Shown: positions 11,401-23,825, numbered from the stretch's first letter. The stretch: DNA of 64,000 nucleotides from Morella rubra (GCA_003952965.2 CM025849.1:27554221-27618220); one strand, 5' to 3'. Made by a program: numbers and translations. Notes: generated by a model not told the origin, from the sequence alone.

Positions 11401-11651
11401 CTCAGCCACAGTTGTGTAGGACATTCTGCTTGGAGTTGGATTCTACATTTTTGCCACTTGGAAGAGTGGCTTAGTTAACTCAGTGACTTATCTTAATTTG
11501 AAGGGTACGTTTCTTAAGAGGTTTTCTCAAGCTTCTACAAGATCACAAGGATCAAGGTCAAGATACCAATCCCAAGCAACTAGTAATCAAAGTTGAACTA
11601 AATTGAACTAAATTCACTGAACTGTTAGTTTTTTGATAAGTACAAGATTAT

Positions 11652-11888
11652 TCACTTGAATAAATGGGCCTGATCGGGATCATCCAAGTACATGTCCAAC
11701 CACCCATTCAAGCGCATGTATTCCTCATAATGTTCCGGCGGCTCTACAGCACGGGGATTTCTTGGAGTAAAGCCATGAATCCTCGCAATATCCCGAGCAA
11801 GCCACCGAACATATGCATGATCCAGAGGAGGCACTACCTTCAATAGTACCTCTTCCCTTTCTTGTTGCTTCACAGGCCTATTTCCCAT
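11652..11888 (-). CDS. Small conserved plant protein, 78 residues
   Basis: Complete frame from ATG at 11888 to stop at 11652. The protein is charged, soluble-looking, with no signal peptide or membrane segment. It contains VLLKVVPPLDHAYVRWLARD, then IHGFTPRNPRAVEPPEHY, then a C-terminal RLNGWLDMYLDDPDQAHLFK. From memory I believe near-identical 78-81-residue proteins of unknown function occur widely in plants; that is recall, not a search. A 3' splice acceptor (TGTTTGTAG on the minus strand, about 11904-11912) lies just upstream of the ATG, so the leader is probably interrupted by an intron and the promoter lies further right. No frameshift is seen, unlike most neighbouring genes. Confidence 0.75.
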   Translation of the reverse strand: MGNRPVKQQEREEVLLKVVPPLDHAYVRWLARDIARIHGFTPRNPRAVEPPEHYEEYMRLNGWLDMYLDDPDQAHLFK

Positions 11889-14460
11889 GCCAAGCCACAG
11901 CTACAAACACAATAAAGAAATCAATCAACAAGATGCACATCTACACGTTAGCAAACAAAACAAAATGAATTTAGCTAATTGTTCTTGTTAACAGGTGCCA
12001 ATGACGAAGTTGCGCCAGTTGCATAGTCATCTTACGGATGTATCAACATTGTGGATACTGTGATTGCCTCATTAATAACGGCTACCTTGACCAGATTGGA
12101 GTTACATCAAAAGATCAGTTCGGTTGAGAATCATGAAGGAAGCATAGGAAGATTATGCAACAGAGAAAGGAATCCAGGATGAAGCTAAAGGTTTGTTTGA
12201 GGCAAAAGTATCAAAAAGAGACAAATTCTAGCAAGCTTTGGGCACAGGATTTCCTTGAAGTTGTCAAATCCTAGCGGCCTCCCTTTTAACAGACAGCATA
12301 TAGAATGACAGTGAGCATCTTATTCATTGGCATCCGAAGTCTAAAATCCTATGCATTGGAAATCTATGCACCAGAAAGCCTACAGATAGGAAGTCACTTG
12401 CAAGGGTTAGAAATAGAAGATGCAGAACGTTGCATCAAGCTTCACTTCCAGGAGATTAAATTTTCATCATTTGGGGGATCTGAAGAAAGCATATACGAAA
12501 TACAGAACAGCTCCTAATAATAGCAAGGATTGGCAGCATCACAAAGATAATAAGATGACTATCCATTGGAATTGCCTGTATGCCTTTCAAAACTAAAACA
12601 AACCAAATTGAGCCCTATGCACGAACGTGTATTTAGAAGTGCAAGAAGAGGATTTCAAAGGTAAACAACACCCAACCATGAACCACCAACTAGCCTAGCA
12701 TGAAGATAAAACTTTTCCCAACCAAATGGATTAAATGGAAGCGAGGTTACTCAAAACACCATTATATAAGAAGTTCCGTATAGATTCGATCAGTCTAAGA
12801 AATCACAGAACCTAGAGGCAGATTAGAGCAATAAACTTCAGCAAATAGTATGAATTTTCAAAGCAAATCCCATTCATCATTAACCCAAATCTAAATGAAA
12901 ACAACCTTTTGGTTCTGACTAAACTAAGAAAAATACCTTTTGTTTGTAGAAGATTCATCCTTCACTGCAGAAACATAGGAATTACCTTACAATACCATTC
13001 TAGATTTAACTCTCTTTTCCTTTCCAACCATTTCTTAGTAGCCAAACATAAAAGATAATTGGAAACAAGATGAAAAATGAAGACTAAGATCCGCGACCCA
13101 ATTTGAAGGGAGACGAACTTCTAAGGTGAAATAACAAAAAAAATTGTTTCCCTATGTAATGCAAAAAATGTCTTAAGAGTTAAAATATCGAAAATTAAGG
13201 ACTATAAGCATTAAAAATATTGGAGTAATAGCATGATGTCAATCAATGGTAATAGCATGAGTATAGTTTGGAGTAATAATTACGTCTCACAGTTTTGTGT
13301 CTCTCATCATTCATATAATGATAGCAAGTGAAGGCACTCTTGACATACAACATGCTATGAATTAAAACATAAATTATTTTCAGGTGAACGGCAAAGTCTC
13401 AGAGGTACCGAGTGGTTTTGAAGTTGACGGACTATTGACATGATGTCAATTGAAAATAACTTCAGATAGTTATCCATGCATCTGTGAAACTGGATTCAAA
13501 GTAAATAATCGAACACGGTTTATCCATTCATCAGTATCAAAGATGTAGCAGTGATAAATTGGAAACAAGTTTTATATGCTTAGGAAAAAAAGGAAAAAAG
13601 AAAACAAGTTTTATATAGTTTTAATTATTAGGAAACAATGAATTACAAATTTGATTTTCTAAGATTAATGAGTAAATCACTAAGAGTGGCTAGATGAGAG
13701 ATAATGACAGTATATCTAGATTCACTAGAATAAGGAAGCAATCCTAAAGAAATCCAAACAAACTTATACACAGGTGTGATAATAATCCCTCTTGAAGTTA
13801 ATTCCACTTATATCATTTCGTGTATGCATCATTTCAACTAATTGGAACATGCAAGGGAGCATAACTTGGAAAAACCCAAAAGAAGAAAAATCCAATTAAG
13901 ACACTTAATACTTAAAAGGCCCACTGTTTACTCCTAAATCCTAATCAACCATACCCACAACCCAAGGACAAAATAAAAGCCAGAATCAGGCTCAGAATAT
14001 ACACGTGAAATGAGTAATCTGTATAACACTTAACAAACCAACACGCCCACCTACTCAGATCACTTTTAACTACCACATCCAAAGCTCCAAATTCGAAAAT
14101 AACCATAAAAATGAATAAATCTAACATAATACGCAGATATAGTAATCAACAAAGCCCCACTGGATTTCAACGGATCATGGAAAAACCTAGAAAATCAGCA
14201 AATACGATCACAAATATCTCAGCAACGGACCAAATCAAATGAAATTCATAAATTGTATAAATCCATCGTACTCATAGTGGGCAGTGCATAGTGGAGTAGA
14301 CGCTGTGAGAGAGAGAGAGAGAGATCCCGAGAGAGAGAAAGAGAGGCTGAGAGGGAGGGAGCCGAGAGGGGAGGACGATTGTCGGTGGAGGAGGAGCTGA
14401 GAGGAGAGGCGGTGAGCTAAGAGGGAGGTCGTGTGCGATGCAAGAGGGGGGAGGGAGATT
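11889..14460 (-). other. Probable 5' UTR intron/leader of the small gene, otherwise no gene
   Basis: No protein-coding feature is recognised over about 2.5 kb. The splice acceptor just upstream of the small gene implies an untranslated first exon somewhere to the right. A CT-rich tract on the minus strand at about 14300-14460 (GA repeats on the plus strand, 14308-14345) is typical of plant leaders and is the best candidate. This assignment is inference. Confidence 0.35.
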
Positions 14461-16580
14461 GTAGAATTAAACCACCGTTACGGTCAAACCCTCTAATAAT
14501 TTTTTTTAAAAAAGAGATGCGGGATGGGCCTCCCGCCGCTTGGGGGGGGGGGGGGGCATTTAGGGCACGCCTGGGGCAAACACATAAACACACATTTAAA
14601 AAAAAAAAAAACAAGCACTTCAGTTTGGCAGAACCACTTGGGGCGGTAGCCCCTGCTCACCCCAGCTTGGTTCCACCACTGCTAAGACCTGAATTTTGTG
14701 GAAAATATAAAATCCCTTTAATTTAATCCAATAACGCCACGCTAAAACAGTGCCCACAAAGTCAAAATTGTAGTTCTCAGATACCAAATTGAATTGTAAA
14801 ATCCATAACCCAAAGAACCTTCTTGAGAAGGACCAACGATGAAAACCAAAGGTATGACGAATCACCAATGTTTAATTTCAAAGCAAACAGATTTCTGAAC
14901 TCGATAGAGCCTAAAACAACAGTAGGTAATAATAAAGGTCACCCTTCTCGACATACGGATATTGAATGGACAATAACTTTGTGGTAAATCAAGACTCTTG
15001 CTTTTATTTCTTTTATCCTTCAGGTTTCTCGGCAACCAAACAGAGGGCTCAAGACCTCTTCTTTCTTGAAGGCAAGGAAATATAACTCTCAAGTTAAATC
15101 GGAAGATAAGAAATCAAACTGCAGTGCAATCTAAGTAGCGACCACTCACTATGAATTGGATTATTGAAAGATAAGAAAATGCAAAGATAGAGAACTCGAT
15201 TTATTTTTAATTTTATTTCTTTTTTTTTTCTCCATAAAAGAGTAGAAGGAGGCAACCTGTGTAACCATCTCTTTCTGGGCGTGAACATAGAACTCACGCG
15301 TGCTGTAGAATGTTCAGATTGAACCATACCTACCTGCGAAAGGGAGGACCTTCACTACAGTTTAATTTCTATATTTTAATTCGTTTTTGGGTTTCAATTT
15401 CTATATTTTAATTCGTTTTTGGGTTTCGATAAATGGGTCGACTCATGGTTGAAGTGATTAAGGCCTCATCCTCTGGCCAATTTCCACGTGATGTGCGTCT
15501 CTTAATCCTTTGTACTTTCACATGAGTTTTTGTTTCTAGTTTTTTCTTTTCCCAATTGGCCGGAGAATTCAAATTAATTACCTTTTAGCTAGTGTTGTAA
15601 GTGCTATTAGAGTTAAGAAATTTGATGCAGATGAAACTCGAACTTCAAATATTTTAAACTATAACTAAATCTATTGATTTGATTTTGCGTAAATCAAATA
15701 TCATTTTTAGTTGGAGCCCCGACCAACACAGATTTGTGATTTTTTTTTAATTTTAAAAAAAGCATATTCTTCCATGGTGAAAAAACAAAGATTTAAGTTA
15801 ATTTAAAAGAGCTAATATATTCTGCTTTATTAGTAGAATTTTTTTTTCTGCCAAAGGTATATGCTGTTCATTTAGATGTAAAAGTAATTTGGACAATAAA
15901 ACATGAAACAAACAATTAGTAGACTAAACTGTCCTTTTATTACTAATTAGATGTATAGTACCAAAAACTGTTTCTAATACAACTTCCAAAAATATGATCC
16001 ACTATCACGTGCTAGAGGTGAGAATACGGATAGGTAAAAATAATAATAATAAAAGGATGAATACACTTTATTCATGAAGAGTTGCTTTGATAGTAAAAAA
16101 TCAACACTTTAGACCCAAACAACACATAGAGGAGAATGAATATGTGAACACCTAGAGGCAAATGAATATGTATTTTTCGAGAGTACTCTAATTTGTTTTT
16201 GTGTACCATATTTGAACTGGTGCATATACAATGATCATTATAATATTTTATATTGCATCTTCATAAACAATTCAAATAAGGTGAACAACTCATATTGCAT
16301 GTTTTCCTATGTTGTAAAATTGATGGATTTTTCAACTGTTTTTATTCTAGTGTTGGGCTATTCTCGTGTTTTGCATTATGTTTGGCCAATAGTCATTCAA
16401 AACAAGTTCGAATTGATTATCCCATCATTCTAATAGAGTTTGAAGTAGTTTGAACTGCATGCAGCAGAAATTGTTTATATTTAATTATTTGTTTATGTTT
16501 TTAATTGTGTTCAATTTTGCAGAAGAAGAGCAAAAGAAATTGTTGGAATTGTGCAAATTTGACTACCATCTACAATTAAT
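14461..16580. other. Gene-poor region with homopolymers and a short tandem duplication
   Basis: No gene is recognised. Contains a 15-G run (14542-14556), an A-run at about 14598-14611, and a direct duplication of about 33 bp at roughly 15363-15428 (repeated unit includes TATATTTTAATTCGTTTTTG). The stretch 15437-15475 includes GGTTGAAGTGATTAAGGC, resembling a tRNA A-box, but no B-box follows clearly, so no SINE is called. Confidence 0.4.
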
Positions 16581-17026
16581 AGGTTCATTTCTCTACTCCG
16601 ATTATCTAATAGCCTCACAAAAGAAGATAAAAAAGTCCAGCATATTGCAAAAGCTATGATAAAAGAATAATAAATAAAATTCTTCGAGCAGTTGTTTGAG
16701 TCCATTATACCGATTCACAAAATAGATACGATTCTTTGTGCAATTGTTGAGTCAAGACCAGACGAGGCCTCATCCCAAAATAGTTTGCTAGGGAGCATTT
16801 CTTGCTATACTCATCCCAAAATATGTTTGCTAGGGTTTATAAGCATTTCTTGTCCTATACTAGCAGTCCCCCCCCCCCCCCCCCCCCCCCCCCCGGCGCG
16901 GATATCCCCAATGATGCTATTCTTGCATCTTGTTAGACCAAGTTCTTTTATCATATATAGCTTTTGCATGCTGGACTTTCTCTTCTTTTGTGAGGCTATT
17001 CGGTAACGGAAAAGAGAAGTAAACCT
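16581..17026. repeat. Imperfect long inverted repeat (arms about 85 bp)
   Basis: Left arm 16581-16667 and right arm 16942-17026 are reverse complements with small differences. Shared landmarks read from the left are AATAGCCTCACAAAAGAAGA, AAAGTCCAGCAT, GCAAAAGCTAT and GATAAAAGAA. The 270-bp spacer carries two near-copies of CATCCCAAAATA plus a 27-C run at 16868-16894. It could be terminal repeats of a degenerate DNA transposon or an inverted duplication. No target duplication was identified. Confidence 0.7.
16868..16894. repeat. Poly-C homopolymer, 27 bp
   Basis: An uninterrupted run of 27 C on the plus strand inside the spacer of the inverted repeat. Such a run can adopt quadruplex or i-motif structure and is also prone to sequencing length error. 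Confidence 0.9.
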
Positions 17027-18200
17027 CCTATGGCCAAAATTTCTCTGGGTTGGACATACCCATGACTCCATTCAAGATCACTCTCTCCTCGGATCTTTCT
17101 TTTTTCAAAGAAATCCCCTTTTCCAAGTCTTGATCTTGTAGACAACCTCTTCAAACTGTTAATCAATCAAAAAAAGAAATGAAATGATTTAATCAATAAA
17201 AAAGAAAAGAAATTATTTTAGTAGATTTTTTGATCCGATAGTTATATATATCTCATAACACTCAGCTTCTATTTATCTGCATCGACACATATCTGTTACA
17301 GAGTATATAAGAAACAAGATGCATTTGAAGAGAGAGTCTTCGAATCCAAGTACAAGAAGATCATCCATGGACGATCTTGGAAGCAGTTCATATTTCATAC
17401 AAGAACCACAATGTTGATCTTATTAATCTATGTACCTTCAATGTTAAAGCATGATTGGTAGCTTTCCTAAGGATGGCGGGGGCTTCCAGATCCGTGTCTG
17501 TCTTCTTATTAGTTGGAGCCTCTATGTCCACCATCACTAGCTTTTCAATTCATCACCAATCTTGACTCTTGAGCCACTAATATCTATAGGATCCTGGGAA
17601 CATGTGTTGGCTTCCAATTCTTGTTTATAGCAATATTTCTTATTCACAGCTTTGCATCTCTTTTTCTGTTACAAATCTCTCACTTATACTCCTAGATATT
17701 AAGATTTATATTTCCTCCGTAACAATGCGGGTTTGGTTTAATTCTAAAAGTCCGTGTAAATGGTCTCATTCAATTACAGTTTTAATGAGTTTCATGAGTC
17801 ATTGATCAACCATAATGTGCTAGCTAACCTAATGTTCTAGGATTTGTTCATTTACCCTAGTCGGTCTTCCTTAAAATTGTATGAAGGTCCTAAATTTTAA
17901 GCATAACTCCACATTTTACACTTCTATTTCAATTAAATATTTCAATGCTAGGCTTACTTATTAAAGCCATACACAATGTAGAAAAAATAATAATTCAAAA
18001 CTATTATAAATGCTTTTGGAATAGTGTTCACGGACACCATTGGTGACTAGTAAGCACGTTTGAGCCAATGCCAACTTTTATAGATGGATTTGAGAGAATG
18101 GGAAAAACTAAGAGCTCAGTCACATATGGTGGTGCCAAAGCTGTCACCCATCAACCTGTACTTCGTCGCGTATTCTAATGGGAGTGGATCAGCATATCTC
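17027..18200. other. Intergenic, no feature recognised
   Basis: AT-rich sequence with only short open frames that resemble no family I know. No RNA gene or transposon end is seen. Confidence 0.4.
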
Positions 18201-18201
18201 A

Positions 18202-18609
18202 GGGTATGTTCGTTTGTAAAAGTATTTTAGAATACAATAAGATTCAATAAAATTTACAAAAGGAACATCCAGAATCTCAAAAATTCATACACAAACACCA
18301 ATACCTTTTACACAATCTTTAACAACTTTTCACACAAACTCCAATACTTTTTCTAAAAAAAAAAAAAAAAATTATAACAAATATCCTCTCTCCATACTTT
18401 TTCATCTAACTCCAATACTTTTTATTAAATAATTACATCAAATCATTTCTCTCTACACATTTTTTTACAAATTTCAACAAAATTAAATATTTTTAAAACT
18501 TTTTACCAACTTTTACACAAAACCTATAAAACTCAAATCTACATAAATATTCACAATCTATAAAATCCTAAAAATCTTATAATTTTTTACAAAACTAACA
18601 TCTCCTTAG
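18202..18609. mobile_element. MITE-like element with short terminal inverted repeats
   Basis: The left end GGGTATGTTCGTTTGTAAAA and the right end, reverse-complemented GGAGATGTTAGTTTTGTAAA, form imperfect terminal inverted repeats. The interior is A/T-rich and non-coding. About 130 bp of it (18228-18365) recurs inverted at 51560-51680 beside a CACTA end, which supports a repeat family. No convincing target duplication was seen, so the superfamily is open. Confidence 0.55.
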
Positions 18610-18748
18610 GTACCTCTTTTCTTTATATATAATCGTCACTACTAGCCCAATGTTCTTTGGCAAAAAATCTTAATGTTTTTTAAATTTCAGATGATAATAA
18701 CCAAATTCCCTAATCACCCATTCTACAAGTTTTTAGCTTCGACTATTG

Positions 18749-18842
18749 TTTTTTTTTTCTAGGCAAATATGGGAGAGCAGGACCAAGCCTGCAGTTAGGG
18801 GATTGGACCCCGATCAATTGAGCTAAAGGCTCACTGACAGCT
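18749..18842 (-). mobile_element. SINE-like tRNA-derived fragment with A-tail
   Basis: On the minus strand the segment starts near CTGTCAGTGAGCC, has an A-box-like TTTAGCTCAATTGAT, then GGGGTCCAATCCCCTAAC resembling a B-box region, and ends in a run of A. This order and the tail suggest a small tRNA-related retroposon. No target duplication was confirmed. Confidence 0.4.
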
Positions 18843-20425
18843 TAGACTATTATTATTATTATTATTATTATTATTTTGTTGTTGAAAGCTTAGACAATAT
18901 ATTATTCATTGGTTCACTGACTAGCATATCGTTTAATTATATAGCAGCATATATGCCAATCGGCCCAACTTACTCACAGACCATGATAAGTACTAACATT
19001 TGAATATCACAGAAAGCAATAAACTACACAAAACTAAGCTCATAAGGCTGAATTGATGAAAAAATTGTTGAAGTTTGTAAAAATTTTGTTGAAGTTAGTA
19101 AAACAGTAATTATGAAAAAAAAACATTAAAATTTTTTTTTGCCATCCAAACAGGTGCTTAGACTTCAATGCTCTTTAGAGACAGGAACTCTCGCTTAAAA
19201 GGTTGAATGGTAAAAGCATAGACTTTGAGTTACGCTAAACTAGGCTATTTTATTTTCCTTTGTATAAGAGGTTTTTATTTTCCTTTGTAAAAGAGGTGGG
19301 AGGGGTGACCAGTGTAGCTTAATACTCCACTTGTTCTAGACCATATCAACCTATACCCGCTACTCATTTTAGAATGTCCGGATTGCACCATGGTCCATGG
19401 ACATTTGTTTTATAGATTTCCAACCTCCACACCTGCTCTTAGGTGACCCTTTTCAGACCCCCAAACTAATTGAGCCATAACTCTTGTGGTGCTAAACTAG
19501 GCTATTTAATCGGTCAAAATAGTCTAAATTAAAGACAGTAATCCAACGACTCTTAACTCATCAAGATTCCATGCAGCAAAAACAAGAAAACTCATCAAGA
19601 TTCCTACAAGTCATGGGAGGATACACAAAGTAGTTCAATGACTAATGAACAGTGAGTATGAAAAAGCTAATTCTTGAGAGATGGGGTCCAACCGCTGTTC
19701 TTACCACTTTGCTACACAAAGAAGTGTTTGTGATGAAAAATTGGAATAAGTCTATCTAACAGTAAGTTTATCATCAGACATTTAATCAAGTTTGAAGCGT
19801 ACAAAGTTGAAGCCTATGTAAAGCACCAGAGGAAATAAGGTATTTGCCAACAACAATCATATATAATGCCTTCCTCGAAACTAAAAGACTTGATTATTTT
19901 CCTTGCCGGGGGAACCGATTGCTGCAACATTCTCCAGTCCTTATAAGAGGCAACTGGTAGAAATAAATAAATTAACAGCAGGTCAGAATCAATATGCATT
20001 CCACATTTAATAATACGAAGTAATTCATTATAGTGGAATCTTCACTTTTAACTTCTGAACTATTACTAAAATGTCATTTACATAGCCGAACTTTCAATTT
20101 CATCACATTATGTCCTAAAGTTTCTTAATTTATCAATTTCACCCATCTATCCATCCATTTTTTCAGTTAAAGAGGATGGAAATATATCCATAAAGACAAA
20201 AATACACCCAACATGCAGAAATATCCTAAGAGACTAACTGAATTGAGGGTATTTTCATTTTTAATGGCAAAAATTGACGTAGGGCTGAAATTGAAAGATT
20301 GTGAAACTTTGGAGCCATAATATAATGAAATTGAAAGTTAAGACCGGTAAATAATAGTTTTGGGATTAAATGTGAAGATTTTCCTTAATTATAAAGAATA
20401 TGCCTATATTGTTTTGAAACTCAAA
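18843..20425. repeat. Segmental duplication block, left part (partner 32700-33415)
   Basis: After an ATT microsatellite at about 18848-18876, the sequence from roughly 19550 to 20425 is a diverged copy of 32780-33415. Shared landmarks include CATCAAGATTCCATGCAGCA, ACTGCTGTTCTTACCACTTT with one change, and GAGGATGGAAATATATCCAT. The block is the 3' flank of TNL-A interrupted by CACTA-1. No gene is seen. Confidence 0.8.
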
Positions 20426-20439
20426 CACTACAAGAGATT

Positions 20440-20582
20440 TGATTTTCAGCGACGACTTCTTCAGTGGTGAAGTGAACTTCGTCGCTGAAAGTAACCTTTC
20501 CGTGACGATCTAAAATTGTCGTCGCTGAAAATGTAAACGAAACACTTTCAGCGACGATGAAACATATTCGTCGCTGAAAAAC
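20440..20582. repeat. CACTA-1 left subterminal repeats (TTCAGCGACGA)
   Basis: Alternating TTCAGCGACGA and TTCGTCGCTGAAA copies at about 20442, 20478, 20519, 20549 and 20570. The same motif dominates the right end (27395-27645). In En/Spm such subterminal repeats are the binding sites of the TNPA protein; here that role is inferred. Confidence 0.85.
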
Positions 20583-20615
20583 GAACATATCCGTTCTAAC
20601 GACGATCGAAACTAT

Positions 20616-21480
20616 GTTCGAACAGACAATATCCGTTCGAACATCTTTTAGCGACGCTTCAATAAATTCCGTTGCAAATAATTTAGTCGTTATTGGTTAT
20701 AATTTTTTAGTGACGAAATTGTTCGTTGCCAAAGTAAACACACTGTTCGAACGGTAACATATGTTCGAACAGATGTTTTTCCCGACGACATCTATTTATT
20801 GTCGCTTAAAAGGAACATCTACGACGACTTGTTGTCGTCGGAGAATAATTAAACCCGTTCACACGGGTACGCGCCGTGCGAACGTACTTGGGGACACCGA
20901 CGTTCGAACGTGCAACCCGTTCGAACGTGTTGCTCGAAACATTTATTGCTTCCCATTAGGCATTGCAGGCAACGTCTTTTCGTTGCCTGCAACGCCTGAA
21001 TAAGTTCGAACACAAGTTGCTTGTTCGAACGCTGTTGACAGATGGTTTACTGTCATTGCTTGGTGAGTGAGGCGTTGCAGGCAACGTCAGTGCGTTGACT
21101 GCAACGCTTGACATCGTTCGAACGGGTGTTTCGGTTCGAACGAAGCTGGACAGATGGCTTATTTTGATTTGTTGGGGCGTGAGGCGTTGCAGGCAACGTC
21201 TCTTCAGTGCCTGCAACGCCTGAACGCGTTCGAACGGTATTAACCCGTTCGAACGTGGTGGACAGATGTATTAGTTTAATTGGTAGGTGCCTGATCCCGT
21301 TCGAACAGGTTGGCCCGTTCGAACATGATTGGCAGGATTGCGCCACATGTTAATTGTGAACACTCCGATTTGTGGCATCTGTCAAGTTTCGGTCGAACGT
21401 ATGTTACTTGTTCGAACGTGACCCCAATCGTCGTCTACCTCCCGAAACGTTCTGGTTTTAAAAGCTTTGTTCGAACGACA
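20616..21480. repeat. GTTCGAAC palindrome cluster 1 in CACTA-1
   Basis: About 16 perfect copies of the 8-bp palindrome GTTCGAAC by eye. Many are paired, with starts 17-19 bp apart: 20616/20635, 20745/20763, 20902/20919, 21004/21023, 21116/21134, 21228/21247 and 21299/21317. The even spacing, near two helical turns, suggests dimer-of-dimers binding on one DNA face. Binding is inference. Confidence 0.85.
20959..21220. repeat. Three 112-bp-period repeats with cruciform-type hairpins
   Basis: GGCGTTGCAGGCAACGTC-type arms (first copy GGCATTGCAGG) begin at 20959, 21071 and 21183, exactly 112 bp apart. Each is followed within a few bases by its reverse complement (CGTTGCCTGCAACGCC in the best copy) and then by a GTTCGAAC pair. 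Each unit could extrude a short hairpin. The array lies in the left third of CACTA-1. Confidence 0.85.
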
Positions 21481-22333
21481 TATCTTGGTATAACAAACTT
21501 CCACACGACATTTAGTGCTACATTTCGCTCAAAAAAAGTCGAGGCTCTTCATTTGCAGTTATCAGATTGCTCAGTCTTCCTCAAGTACGTGGATTATCTC
21601 CGTTGCCTTTCATTCTTTTCCTCAAGTACATGGATTGTTCATTTTACGTTTCGTCGTAGTGTGCGTATACGTTCTTGTTTTTTCCATATTGCAAAGATGT
21701 TGTGTTGTTCGGTTTTTCTTCGTAGTGTTGTTTTTTCCATTTTCAGTTATATGTTCGTAGTTTTCCTTCTTATTACTCTTCATTTTCAGTTATACGTGAA
21801 TTGTTTTTTCCATTCGTAGTGTTACAAACAATCTCCTTTGTTACCGAATGTATTACTCTTCATTTTCAGTTATATGTTCTTGTTTTTTTCCATTCGTAGT
21901 GTTACAAACATTCTGTTTTATTACCGAATGCTTACAAATGCTTACGAATTTTCACAAATGCTTATTTTCACAAACGAATTTTCACAAGAATACTTACGTA
22001 TCGTTATGTTTTCCTTCGTATTGCTCTCATCATGTTTTTATTGCAGTATATGTGTTTTAATGAAAAAAGAAATTGTTAAAAAAGTGGCTATGCTATGACT
22101 ATTTATTGAGGTGCAAAGTGTGTATTTTTTGTTTATCACAGATTAATATTCTTGCTAACTTAGCCAACTTGAATTGTAGACATTAGAGTAAATTAGGACT
22201 ATGATCATTTTTTTTTCTATTCCAATAACATATTGTAGGATAGGAAATATCCTTATGATTTTATTAAGATAATTACTTTTGTTTTGAATATATAAGATTT
22301 AATTTTAGGTTGAATTATTTTGCAGCTTGAAAA

Positions 22334-23383
22334 ATGGCCCCAAGAAGACGTGCTTCATCATCTTCACAAGCGGCTCAACAGTCATTGTCTGTAGCTCAGC
22401 ATCAAGCGCTAATTTAATAGAAGACCGGTTGTTATTGAGCGAGTTGTTCAGTTGAGGGATTTCAACGACTTGGAGTATGAAGGTTTAGAGTATACAGTCT
22501 AACTTTGAGCAGAGGGGATGGACTCAGTTTCTCGAATCTACTGGTGATGTATATGTCGATCTTGTGCGTGAATTCTATGCACAAGTTGTCACTGTTGATG
22601 CTAATGTCGAGGAGCTGACTATCCAAGTGAGGGGCGTCTTTTTCACATTATCTGCTAATATTATTGCTCAATTTATTGGATTACTGAGACCCCAAGTGCC
22701 GGCATACCCGACCATTGGCCCTTCGTTTGACATGACATCGGAAGAAGTGTGGAAGGAAGTAATGGGTGAAAATATGACTGTGCCATCTACATCGATATCC
22801 CATCGAGATCTGACGGCATTCTTTCGAATGCTTCATCTTATTATCGTTTGGGATGTAGCGCCGAAACATCACGGTCCGACCTCAGTTGGGAGGCGGATTC
22901 CTTCTCGTTATGGTTGCGCGTCGGACTCCTATTGATCTCCCAGCTCTTATTGTTCAGCAGATTCTCCGAGATGCACGGTCTACATCCGAAAGAGATGGTC
23001 TCCCACATGGCTTGCTGATCTCGCGCATGTTGGTAGCTGCTGGTGTTCCTATTTTGCCTGATGAGAAGATACGATCTCCGATTGGGCCATTATGTCGTAG
23101 TACGTTCAGTTGCAGTGTAGCTCATCTTCATCGTGGTGGAGCAAATGTTAATGATGATGTCGATCCAGATGAGGTTGCCATGGACGAAGGACCACCTCCT
23201 CATAGCCATCCCACACGACGAGGAGAAGGTCCACTTTTGAGGTTGGTCAGAGCTCTTCGAGCAGGTGGAGCGTCCTCATGGATGGACACTCTATTGGATG
23301 AGTTTACGATGCGGATGGACGTGCGATTTAAAAAGATTGAAGAGGAGATCCGTGAACTAAGGAAGGAGCGAGACAATGCCTGA
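22334..23383 (+). pseudogene. PF20167-like plant transposon protein in CACTA-1
   Basis: Begins at ATG 22334 with a basic, Ser-rich N-terminus (MAPRRRASSSSQAAQQ) and hits a stop after about 27 codons. The frame then resumes with PVVIERVVQLRDF, RGWTQFLEST, LVREFYAQVVTVDANVEE and VRGVFFTLSANIIAQFIG, a pattern I recognise as the plant putative transposon protein domain (I believe Pfam PF20167; recall only). A further frameshift near 22880 precedes ARRTPIDLPALIVQQILRDA. The C-terminus is an acidic linker and a coiled-coil MRMDVRFKKIEEEIRELRKE ending at 23383. At least three breaks make it non-functional as read. Its biochemical role is unknown. A related gene sits in CACTA-2. Confidence 0.7.
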
Positions 23384-23825
23384 TCATCTACTTTGTTAGT
23401 ATTTTGTGTGACGTTTAATCCGTTAGTGTTTTGAGTATGTTATGTCTTTTACCGTATGTTTTAGTATTTCTGTATCACACATTTTGGGATATTATGTTTT
23501 GACATAAGTTTTATGTTATTATGACTGTTAAGACGTTTTAGTATTTTGGTGTCATACATTTTCGGATATTATAATTGCAATATTTAAATCCACTATATTA
23601 CTCTATAAAAAATTTTAACAGAAAGATATTAATATTTACTATATATAATGATTACAAATTTTTACTCAAAAAATATTAATATGATTAGATATATGTATAT
23701 ATATAATGAGACATATAATCATATGAATAAATAACAATGTCACTATATTAATATTTTTTTAATTTTCATATTTAAATTTGATGTATTTTTTAAGTTTAAT
23801 ATTTAAATCCACTATACACCCAAAA
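23384..23825. other. AT-rich non-coding spacer inside CACTA-1
   Basis: T/A-rich 3' flank of the PF20167-like gene with no open frame of interest. It ends where the second GTTCGAAC cluster begins. Confidence 0.5.

Noticed and set aside
14461..14720. GC-rich stretch with CAGCTTGGTTCCACCACTGC as a transposon end
   Set aside because: Resembles a common plant repeat by memory only; no termini found and homopolymers dominate.
15437..15475. tRNA A-box-like GGTTGAAGTGATTAAGGC
   Set aside because: No matching B-box, acceptor stem or A-tail; not enough for a tRNA or SINE.
21515..22098. Phe/Ser/Val-rich plus-strand frames in CACTA-1
   Set aside because: T-rich non-coding DNA with internal repeats of CATTTTCAGTTATATG; no protein family and no splice support.
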